IMG/VR virus record: IMGVR_UViG_3300009177_000028
Span: 1-64,000 of that record
Source: a virus
DNA: 64,000 nucleotides
Strand: one strand, 5' to 3'
The translations under genes and the position numbers were made by a program. Below, piece after piece: positions 53,231 through 62,500 of this stretch. How positions within the stretch are numbered: the first letter of the stretch is position 1; every line of letters starts with the position of its first letter. The notes under the pieces are model-generated. The model made no database searches. It was not told where the DNA came from and saw only the letters and a list, made by a program, of their open reading frames with translations.

Positions 53231-54900
53231 TGGGTACTCCTACCAGTGCGGATACGCCTAACCAAGCCAATTATGAGGACAGTCAAAATTTTGATGTCAA
53301 TATTGGTAAGCTTGTTAAGGATTGGATTGTCCCAATTGATGAAATAAGAAGCTATGCTAGTATTGTTTCACAAACTCAAAATACTAATACTACAGACATC
53401 ACGGCGGTTGTTCAGTCCGTTAAAACTGAACAAACTGTTCAGGAAAGCCGCTGTCATGCTTTCTATAGATGGATTGGTTTTCCAGTTGTTGACGCTAGTT
53501 TAAGTAACATCTACAATCCTGGATTTGACATAGTTAAAACTGCTGACAGAAAAATTACTGTAAAAATAAAGGTTGAGAGGGCCAAGAATCCCATTACAAG
53601 TCCTAAAAAATTTAATGACCTTTCCATTTTACGAGAAAAGGTTGCTCAGACTTATTTGAAAATATTTTCTAATAACACAAGTATTGATGCTGCCGTTCTG
53701 GCGCTATCCAATGGCGGTACCAAGAGTATTAGAAAGTTTGTACTTCCATTAGAGCAAAGCTCGTCTCCATTTGATATGGACTCAGAAAATCAATCCTTTC
53801 AAATAAACATAGAATCATTAGTTGGCGAAAATGAAACTCCATTAAGTTTGTATCAGGATTCAAGCGGTAAATTTCCTTCTCAGTTGGCCAGAAAAAGATA
53901 TCATCTTATTAGGCCGTTTATTGTAGATCCTAGAATTGATTTTACTGTTTCTCCACAAAATAAACTTGTGGCAGTTCCATTTGTTTCTGATAACAGCTTT
54001 CTTAAAGTTGATTCCACGCATTCCGTGCGCCGCCCATTGATTGAAAAGATTATTAGAGATCGATTTGCTGTTAAAGATGTAGCTGCTGAATCTGGCACTT
54101 CAGCTAACACTATTCTAAAAATTATTGCTGACTATCCAGATATTAAAGATAATAATTTGGTTAGCTTAGCAACTAATCCTGGAAACTTACTTAAACAATC
54201 GGAGCAGATTCAGTTAAACGAATCAATTAACGTAATTAAGTCGCTGATGGGTAAGCTGGTAGAAGCTCAAAATACTATTAGAGAAGTCCAGGGAGAATAT
54301 TATTGGGTACCAATTCCATCGGCTAGCGGACCAGAGGGTGGTGTTACCTCAGCAAGCGTTTTCTTTCCAACCATTATCAATCCAGCGTTGGTAACTGAAA
54401 AAGATGCTGCTATTTTTCTTTCGGCCGCCTCTATTCTTACAGACAGTATTAATACTCAAGGAAATGCAGCAAAAGCTACTCCGGATCCGGGAAGTTTTGG
54501 ATTGCCTTCTTATACCACAACCTTCGGAACAGATACTACCAATGCTCTAGGTGACAACTCTAGTAGCAACTTAGAAACTTTGTCACAAAGACGCGCCCGA
54601 AGATTGTCGGATGCCGCTACTGCCCTGCAAACTATTGAAATTATTACAGGAGATTTCAGTGGCTTGGGCTTATGCGATATTGTTGCGATTATCAGTGCCT
54701 TAAATGTTATTCCAAAAGAAAATTTGCTGGGATTTTTAGATGCCGACGCTCAAACGCGAGCAAAAGCCTCTGTTCCTGAGTTGGCCGGGGTATCTCCAAT
54801 TGCGTATGGGACTGCCATGCAGAAGTTTTGTGAGACCGTCAAGGATTTTTACAATCTAATGGATAAGATTTACTTAGATCGTTTGAATAATGGCTCATAA
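53230..54900 (+). CDS. Baseplate-region structural protein
   Basis: Product of 556 aa; ATG overlaps the previous stop as TAATG, so the two are coupled. The N-terminal half is strand-rich (KITVKIKVERAKNPITSP; FQINIESLVGENETPLSLYQDSSGKF), the C-terminal half helical (LLKQSEQIQLNESINVIKSLMGKLVEAQNTIREVQGEYYWVPI; ATALQTIEIITGDFSGLGLCDIVAIISALNVIPKENLLGFL). I do not recognise the family. Its position between the membrane-hydrophobic protein and the gp25-like gene suggests a wedge or hub-wedge connector. Confidence 0.74.
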   Translation: MGTPTSADTPNQANYEDSQNFDVNIGKLVKDWIVPIDEIRSYASIVSQTQNTNTTDITAVVQSVKTEQTVQESRCHAFYRWIGFPVVDASLSNIYNPGFDIVKTADRKITVKIKVERAKNPITSPKKFNDLSILREKVAQTYLKIFSNNTSIDAAVLALSNGGTKSIRKFVLPLEQSSSPFDMDSENQSFQINIESLVGENETPLSLYQDSSGKFPSQLARKRYHLIRPFIVDPRIDFTVSPQNKLVAVPFVSDNSFLKVDSTHSVRRPLIEKIIRDRFAVKDVAAESGTSANTILKIIADYPDIKDNNLVSLATNPGNLLKQSEQIQLNESINVIKSLMGKLVEAQNTIREVQGEYYWVPIPSASGPEGGVTSASVFFPTIINPALVTEKDAAIFLSAASILTDSINTQGNAAKATPDPGSFGLPSYTTTFGTDTTNALGDNSSSNLETLSQRRARRLSDAATALQTIEIITGDFSGLGLCDIVAIISALNVIPKENLLGFLDADAQTRAKASVPELAGVSPIAYGTAMQKFCETVKDFYNLMDKIYLDRLNNGS

Positions 54901-54950
54901 ACCCTCGGGATTATCTAATAATTCAGCATTAGGGGGTAGGAGAGCCGGAA

Positions 54951-55382
54951 ATGTCGTTTGATCTCAAGATAAGCAAGGGAGACCTTGTAATTAAACAAGG
55001 CAGTTTACTTACTGTTGTAGACAGTGAAAAACTAATCCAAGATATTTTAAAAATGGTATTAACTACGGCTGGAAGCAACCCAATCCACCCGTGGTATGGC
55101 TCTTTCATATCCAGAACTTTAGTTGGCAATCCCAATTACAGCTCTATGTTGGTGCAAATTGCTAAATCACAATTAAATACTGCTCTGCAAAATCTTAAAG
55201 ATTTACAGGATCTTCAGGTCAAATCATATCAAAGGGTTAGTGCTGACGAGCAAATTGCAACTATTTCAGATATATCTATAGTACAAAGTCAAATTGATCC
55301 AAGATTATTTGATGTTGTTATTAAGGCTTTTACTAAAGGCATGAAACCTATAACTACCGCTTTCAAGGTTTCTACAATATAA
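54951..55382 (+). CDS. gp25-like baseplate wedge protein
   Basis: Product of 143 aa. Early LKISKGDLVIKQGSLLTVVDSEKLIQDILKMVLTTAGSNPIHPWYGSFI (residues 5-53) matches the gp25/GPW-type wedge pattern: a strand hairpin, helix, then a turn with a Pro-Trp-Tyr-Gly segment. The last strands (RLFDVVIKAFTKGMKPITTAFKV) complete the fold. The gene sits immediately before the Baseplate_J gene as in T4 (25 then 6). It should start sheath polymerisation from the wedge. TAGGAGAGCCGG precedes the ATG. Confidence 0.85.
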   Translation: MSFDLKISKGDLVIKQGSLLTVVDSEKLIQDILKMVLTTAGSNPIHPWYGSFISRTLVGNPNYSSMLVQIAKSQLNTALQNLKDLQDLQVKSYQRVSADEQIATISDISIVQSQIDPRLFDVVIKAFTKGMKPITTAFKVSTI

Positions 55383-55405
55383 GTCTACCTCCTTAAGGAT
55401 GAAAT

Positions 55406-58400
55406 ATGGTTACAATACGTTCTGTAAATGAAATTATCTTAAGCTTGATAGACTTCTTTAAGTTGGCGCAGCCCGACTTAGATACGAAGCCTGGTACGGT
55501 AGCCAGAGATTTATTCGTGGATGCTCCTGCAAGCCAATTAGCCCTGCTATATGATGAAATATCTGGCGTTGCTAACAAGCAGTCTTTGAGATTAGTGGTA
55601 GGCTCTGACTTGGATAAATTGGCTAAAAACTTTGGTGTTGTTAGAAGGCAAGCCTCTCCGTCTTCCGGATCTGCCATTTTAACTTTTTCCTCCATTAATG
55701 CTCCAGTTAGCATTAATCGTGGTTCCATTATAACCGCCAACAATGGATTTTCCTTCTCTGTAACTGCTGGTACCTCAGTTACCCCATCTGCTATCAATTT
55801 TTATCGCGCAGTTGCTGCCAAATATAGAGATCAATTAGACTTTGCTGGTATTAGTGATACCTTGGCCGTTCAGGTGACCGTTACTGCTACCTCTCCAGGT
55901 ACAACAGGAAACATCGGAACCTACTCACTTGCCAAGACCAGTATTGCTGGCGTTAGCAATGTAACCAACGTAAATCCTTTCACTGGCGGTACTGACCAGG
56001 AAACAGACGCAGTCTTCCGTAATCGTGTTTTAGCTTCGTTTAGCGGCTCTAGCGTGGGTACGGCCCTAGGTTATCTAAACGTGGCTCTAGGAACCACTGG
56101 AGTGGGTGACGCGGAAGTTATTGAGCCAGGTGACGCCCTAATGACCAGAGATGGTACTGTTGTTAGTATCGCATCTGATGGAACAAGAACTATTGTTTCC
56201 GAAGGTTCTGGCGGTAAGGTAGATGTTGTTGTTTTGGGTTCAAACTTAATCGAAAGTTCAGACAGCTTTATCTATCAGGATAAAAGCAATAATAACGATC
56301 CAACCAATGTTAAAAACGATGTGGTATTGGGCCAAATTGCGGCTGATGTTAATAAGACCATTAATAGAAAGAGAATTGATGATATTGCTTCTGGTACTTT
56401 ACCATCCCAGCCAGTAGATAGTATCGTTTCAGTTACCGGCTCTTTAAGTGGATCCAACTTTGCTCCTAAAACCACAGACACCTATGGTAGAGTATCTGGC
56501 AATTTTGAATTAGCAAAAGACACTGGGGTTTATGGTGGAAGCCCATTCGGTTTCGATACGTTCCACTGGGTATCAAACAAGGTTTCTTTGTTCTCTGAAG
56601 ATAAAATTAGAGGACAGTTTAACGGACAAGATGCTACTACTTTTAAAGACGTATTAGAGATTCCTCAGGCCCAGCAAACTCTTTCTATCACCAATGAAAA
56701 CAGTACGGTTACTTCTGACCGCTCCATCATTCAGTTGTTGCATACCCCAGCTACCAACGTAACCAGAGTATTCAATGTTAAGACTGGTGAGAGATACATT
56801 ATCACTAGTCAGAATTTAGATGGTACCGGAACGTTTAATACAACTGGTAGAATTCAAATTTCAGGAAACACTCTTCCTTCCACCAGTGACCAGTTGCAGG
56901 TAGACTACAACTGGATTGTTAATTTTGATCAATACGCCGATTATGATGGTCTAACTTATACTAGTAACCCACGTAGCGTTACGGACAGTATTGATTGGGG
57001 TCTAGCATCAGTTGTTAAAGAGGAAAAGATTACTTTTACTCAGGCTACTGGAAACAACTTCTTTACTGGAACGGCTAATCATCCAATTAGTACCGTTTTA
57101 ACTGCTAAGTCATTTTTGGAAGTAGATAGCACCGTTCAACAAGTTACCTCTGGAACTTTTATCAATAGACTGTCCGTTGTGGTTAGTCATTTAGCCGCAT
57201 CCACTACTAGTGTAGACTCTGTCACTTTAAAAAATTCAAGTGTAGAGTTGTATAATACTGCACAAGCAGACGGAACATATACAGTTGCAGCCGAGGTAGT
57301 TGGTATCAATATTTTATATGTTACCACCATTATCCTTCCAACAGATACAGTCGCAACCAGTGGTGAAAAAGTTACAGTTATCCTAGATAGTACTGACGTA
57401 TTCCACTCCGATGCAACAGCAGGTAGCAGCAGCGGAACTCAGATCACTATTCCAACCACCCTAATAGATACAACCGCTACTACCATAAATTTACTAGTAA
57501 CTTATATTGCTAACGTTACTGACTTGTTCTCTTCATCAATAACCACTTTACCAGCTAGCCGTGCCGGTAATGGATTTACAGTATCTAATAATGCTGGTTT
57601 TACTAATTTTAGTTCAACTAATATTTCTCGTAGAGAAAATCAAATTGTACAGCAGAATTTAAGTAGCCAATTTTATGTAGAGTTAACTGTCCCAAGTGCC
57701 GACTTTAGTTTGGTTGCATCACAAGTAGTCTCGGTCATTAGATTGTCTGATGGCTATGAGCTATGGTCCAGTAATCACCCAGGAACAATTGATGTTGGTA
57801 CCTCTGGAAATTATCAGTTGATTTTCTCGGGATTTAATAACCCAACCATTGGTGACAGAGTCTTGATAGTATATTACTCCACTGATGCTAGAAGATTTCA
57901 GCCATTTAGTTTTAGTAACGATTTAATTAAGACTAGAGTTGATACATTAACACTGGCTCCAATTGCTGGCAAACTAAGAGTCTTACTTAACAAGTTTATC
58001 AATAAATCTAGCCTTACATTTAATGTAATAGAGCCAAACACGGATATCGTTCTTTTCACGGGATCAGATGGATATCTTACAGATAATGGTAATGGAACGG
58101 CAACCTTTGGTAGTTTGACAGTAGATTTTTCTACACTACCAGATTTGACTAACAAAAAATTAAATGTTCAAGTTCCAGTTTCTGGATTCACTGATGTTAA
58201 TGACGATGGGTATTATGATATTACCGCCTATACGTTATCAACGAATACAATGACTATTACAGAAACTCTAGATAACATAACCGCAGATCAAATTTCTATC
58301 ATTAGAGTGTTAGATGGTCAAGAAATTTGGAATTCGAAGGGAACAATTGATGTTCTAAACAACAGACTATTGATTTCCTCTTCGACTGCCGCTAGTGCTG

Positions 58401-59515
58401 GTGATCTTGTTTATGTTATGTTTTTCAATCTTAAGAATTTGCGAAAAGCAGCTACACGTGTCGTAGGAACAACCGCTGACCAAGTAGTTAACTCAGGTAT
58501 TTTAACTGTCAGCGGAACTACTCTAACCAAAGCAGACAGTTATATTTTCACCTCCACTAATACTGGTCTGAAACTAAATTTGTCGGAGGCCCTTAGAAAA
58601 GCCTTAGGATTAGCTTCCACTGCCTCCATTCCATCTAATGTAAGAATTGCCAAGATAGTAAAGGTGGAAAAAGTTGAAACAGCTAGTCAGACAGATGATA
58701 CTGTTTTAAGTGTGTTAACCACTTATGACATTAAAAACACCACTATTCAAAATAACTTGTTTTACATGGATGAGATGTTAGCCGATCCAACCCTTCAGGC
58801 ACTGGACTTCATTCTACCAAATACTCAGAACAACTCGCTAAACACTTCTCCAGTCAACCTACCAACCCTAGGTGACAAAATTAGAGTTACTTTCTACTAC
58901 GCTACTGATGGAGATACCGAAAACCTATCATACACCAGAAACGGAACGTTATATACCAATAAGAAATTTGCTTTAATTGATAAGATGTTTATCGCTTCCG
59001 GTTTTAAAGCATCACAAGCTACCAGGTTTACAGCTTCTTCTTTCACACAACCAAGTCTAGGTTCTAGATACAAAGTATATTACGATTATCTTGCACCAAA
59101 ACAGAATGAAAGAATTGTAGTTACCTACAGCTACAATAAGATCATCTCAGACGTAACGTTTGCCATTGAAAATACTAGACCAATCAATGCTGACGTTTTA
59201 GTTAGGGCAGCTAAGGAAATATTACTAGACCTAACTATTAACGTAGTAATTGATTCAACAATGACAAGCTCCACTAGTACCATTCTACAAAACTTACGCG
59301 ACCAATTGGTTAGCACACTCTCTACTACTACCCTAGGGGAAATAATCGATCAACCAACTATTATCAACGTAGCGCAAGCAGTAAGCGGAATTGCCAGAGC
59401 CAGAATTCTTTACTTTAATAAAACTGGAGAAGATGGTCAGGTACTTAAGATACAGGCACAGAAGGATGAATTCTTTGCGCCTAATAACATAGTAATTAAT
59501 ACTGAAACCAGATAA
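55406..59515 (+). CDS. Baseplate_J-family wedge protein (gp6-like)
   Basis: Product of 1369 aa. The N-terminus PGTVARDLFVDAPASQLALLYDEI (29-52) and the hallmark GGTDQETDAVFRNRVL (194-209) identify Baseplate_J. Typical members are 300-650 aa; this one has some 900 additional residues made of repeated beta modules, including LSDGYELWSS...IGDRVLIVYY and VLDGQEIWNSKGTI...AGDLVYVMFF, also present in the next gene. The C-terminal part (NTRPINADVLVRAAKEILLDLTINVVID, RDQLVSTLSTTTLGEIIDQPTIINVAQAVSGIARARI) is again typical of J proteins, so the modules are inserted between the two conserved ends. AAGGATG precedes the ATG. It links wedges in a ring around the hub. Confidence 0.92.
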   Translation: MVTIRSVNEIILSLIDFFKLAQPDLDTKPGTVARDLFVDAPASQLALLYDEISGVANKQSLRLVVGSDLDKLAKNFGVVRRQASPSSGSAILTFSSINAPVSINRGSIITANNGFSFSVTAGTSVTPSAINFYRAVAAKYRDQLDFAGISDTLAVQVTVTATSPGTTGNIGTYSLAKTSIAGVSNVTNVNPFTGGTDQETDAVFRNRVLASFSGSSVGTALGYLNVALGTTGVGDAEVIEPGDALMTRDGTVVSIASDGTRTIVSEGSGGKVDVVVLGSNLIESSDSFIYQDKSNNNDPTNVKNDVVLGQIAADVNKTINRKRIDDIASGTLPSQPVDSIVSVTGSLSGSNFAPKTTDTYGRVSGNFELAKDTGVYGGSPFGFDTFHWVSNKVSLFSEDKIRGQFNGQDATTFKDVLEIPQAQQTLSITNENSTVTSDRSIIQLLHTPATNVTRVFNVKTGERYIITSQNLDGTGTFNTTGRIQISGNTLPSTSDQLQVDYNWIVNFDQYADYDGLTYTSNPRSVTDSIDWGLASVVKEEKITFTQATGNNFFTGTANHPISTVLTAKSFLEVDSTVQQVTSGTFINRLSVVVSHLAASTTSVDSVTLKNSSVELYNTAQADGTYTVAAEVVGINILYVTTIILPTDTVATSGEKVTVILDSTDVFHSDATAGSSSGTQITIPTTLIDTTATTINLLVTYIANVTDLFSSSITTLPASRAGNGFTVSNNAGFTNFSSTNISRRENQIVQQNLSSQFYVELTVPSADFSLVASQVVSVIRLSDGYELWSSNHPGTIDVGTSGNYQLIFSGFNNPTIGDRVLIVYYSTDARRFQPFSFSNDLIKTRVDTLTLAPIAGKLRVLLNKFINKSSLTFNVIEPNTDIVLFTGSDGYLTDNGNGTATFGSLTVDFSTLPDLTNKKLNVQVPVSGFTDVNDDGYYDITAYTLSTNTMTITETLDNITADQISIIRVLDGQEIWNSKGTIDVLNNRLLISSSTAASAGDLVYVMFFNLKNLRKAATRVVGTTADQVVNSGILTVSGTTLTKADSYIFTSTNTGLKLNLSEALRKALGLASTASIPSNVRIAKIVKVEKVETASQTDDTVLSVLTTYDIKNTTIQNNLFYMDEMLADPTLQALDFILPNTQNNSLNTSPVNLPTLGDKIRVTFYYATDGDTENLSYTRNGTLYTNKKFALIDKMFIASGFKASQATRFTASSFTQPSLGSRYKVYYDYLAPKQNERIVVTYSYNKIISDVTFAIENTRPINADVLVRAAKEILLDLTINVVIDSTMTSSTSTILQNLRDQLVSTLSTTTLGEIIDQPTIINVAQAVSGIARARILYFNKTGEDGQVLKIQAQKDEFFAPNNIVINTETR

Positions 59516-59517
59516 TT

Positions 59518-62500
59518 ATGGATACACTTAGAATACTCAACGTACAGGTTAACGACAGTTCAAGCATCGATGTTACTTTCACCGAAGCTTTAACTCCTAA
59601 CCTTATTACGTCAAATGTTTCTATAATTTCCGAAATCTCTGGTATTCCAGACTCAGACGTACTTACGATTAGTATCTCTGACGCCACTTTGTCTATTACC
59701 TGCCAGCCACTTACGCCGCTAGCTTCCTACTTTTTAGAATTTAAGTCGGTTATGTTTCATCCCTTTGAGTCACTCAATGGGAACGCCATTATCGTAGAAG
59801 ATACAGTTTCTAATAGATATTTTATTACTGCTCCACTTGAGCCAGACAATCCAGTTAAAAACTATTTAGATTCATTTCTTTATGGGAACATCTATAATAA
59901 TACTGATGATAATACGGTAATTGCAAAATACATTAAGTCACTAGCGGTTACTGTATCTAAAGCTTTGTATGATATTAGGCAGCTTAACAATGAAAACTAT
60001 TTAAGTTTTAATGTTATTGATGAGCATAAGGTTCGTGGTGCTGGCCCCTTCGATAGACTAAATGAAGAGGGAGCGTATGAAGTTTTGAGAGTTGGTAGAA
60101 CTCCTGCTGATGCAACTGCTAACAATACTTTTCCATTTGAATTTTTTCCAACCTACCCAGTTACTTTACAAAAGCAGAGTAATGTAGAAGTCTTAACCCC
60201 CAATTCCTTGGATGAAGCTGGATTTTTTAACATCAATTCCTTGACGCTCAATCTAAGTAATTCGCCGGTTACTAGGGTCACTAGCATCGTCTTTACTTTA
60301 AACACTATTAATCCAGTGTTTACCTATGACATAGAGGCTCTTGGATACCAAATACTAGACTCTAGATACGATCAAGATTTTGGATTTACCTATCTACAAT
60401 TGGCTGATAATCAAATTAGAATAAGCGATCAAATTTTAGCTGATGCTAATTTTTCTTTAGAAGACATTATTAGAGTTGATGTTCAATATGAATCTAAAAA
60501 TTTAGGTGTTGTTGTTGATCCATCTACAGTTAATGTATATACTACACAAACTTCTACTAGAGAAGTGCTCCCACCTATTATCAATATTTTTAATTTGAAA
60601 CATGCTCCTATTACGGATGTATCGAATAACATCCCAACATTAGGCGGAGTTACTTTTATTGATCCTAATACGAATACGGGAACGGCTCACCCTGCTTTTA
60701 AATATGAAATTCCGTTCAGGTTCAATGCCCTACCATCTACTCCCGGACAGTATGCAGTTGATTATGCTACCGGAACAGTTTACGTATATGGTAATGATCT
60801 AAATAATGATGGAACGGGACCATACCCACCGTTGGCTACCTATAAATATAGGCTTACTTATCAGTCTGAGATTGATTATGTCTATGATCCTGATCTTCAG
60901 GATATCGTAGCTCTACCAAATGGAAGCTTGGTTGGATATGCTGGCAATGTCAATTTTCAATATGAAGAAGTGCTAATTCCAGGTACTGATTATAAGGCCG
61001 AGTTACATAACGAACAGTTGAATGAGCGCATTCAAAATAGGCTCGTTGCCCTTAACGTACTAAAAACTAAGTACACCCCCATCACCAATGTGTTCAGAAT
61101 CTTCAATGAAACCTCTGGGGAAATTTATACGCTCAATAGATGGAGTGATGATAAGATCTATTTTAGATACAATACTCCACCACGTTTAGTCGCGCAGTCT
61201 GCTGAAAGAGCTACCTTTAATACCGTTTCTAATGAAGTTCTGTTTGTTAATAATACTTTAACGAATGGGGACGGTTACAGCATCTTCAAGATTTTCCTAA
61301 ACAATAACACAATCGTTGATTCGACTGAAGACGGCCTAGCCTCTTCATTCAACACCAGCCTAGTGTTTTCTAATGGTAATCTTTTTATAGTTGAAAAATG
61401 GTTTAATAGAAACGAAACTATAAGCTCCAATATAAATAGACTAACAGAATATGGTCAATATATGATTGACTATGTTAATGGGGTTACTTATGTTGCAGTT
61501 TCTAATATTTCAAATTTTAATTTAGGAACTGTTAGCTATAAAAATAACGCTATCACTCCTTTATTCCCACATGTTATCACTACAGATGATATCTACTATC
61601 GTATTAGTCCATTAAATCCAAAGAACAAACAATTTGGTTACACTTCATTTGAAGATGGATTTATTTATCCTGAAACTTTAGATCCATCAGACGAGATGTT
61701 CTTGAACAGTAGTGTTGCGGCCCCTTATCAATTGTATAACGGTAACGTTGGAATTTTCATGGGAAGCACCTTTGTGCCAGGAGTTACCAATCAGGTTAAG
61801 TTCGTTAGAGCCATTTATGAGTTTAATGATCTAAACAACAGTGTAAGTCCTTACAATTTTGCTCAAGCAAGCCTTTCAACCGGCTTCAATATTACAGTTG
61901 GAACAGTCTCGAAACAAGTATTTGATACGGTTCAATTTGATGGTTCCAATTATTACGTTCTTATTAACGAAAATATTTCGTACCTATCACCAAACATTAC
62001 GTATAATTTTGCCGTCACAAGACTGTCTGACTCGGCAGCCCTTTGGAGCGGCAGCTTATCCAATGTGGTTACTGGCGATCAAGTTAAGCTACTATTGACT
62101 ACTGGATCTCCATCAGTCGGAGACCAGGTTGTTATTGACTATACACTTACAATTAATAACTTCTCACAAATTGTCATCGACTACAATAAGGGTGATTACT
62201 TTATTGATTATACTTACTTGGCCGATGAAATCATTGTTAGTTATGAGTACGGCGATAACGTATTAGATTTCAGACACAATAGAAATCTACCAGCCAATTC
62301 AGAATACTATGTTTCATATAAGGCCGGGGCTTTAAGAGACGCTTTGTTAAAGAATTTTGGTACCTTGGTAAACGTTCCAGAGCTAGCAACATTTGATGTT
62401 GACTTTAACCGTGAACGTTATCGCGATGCATTAACGGCCGCCCTTACATCATTCATTCAGGGGCCAACCGTTACGGCTATCAAAAATATCGGTAAAACCA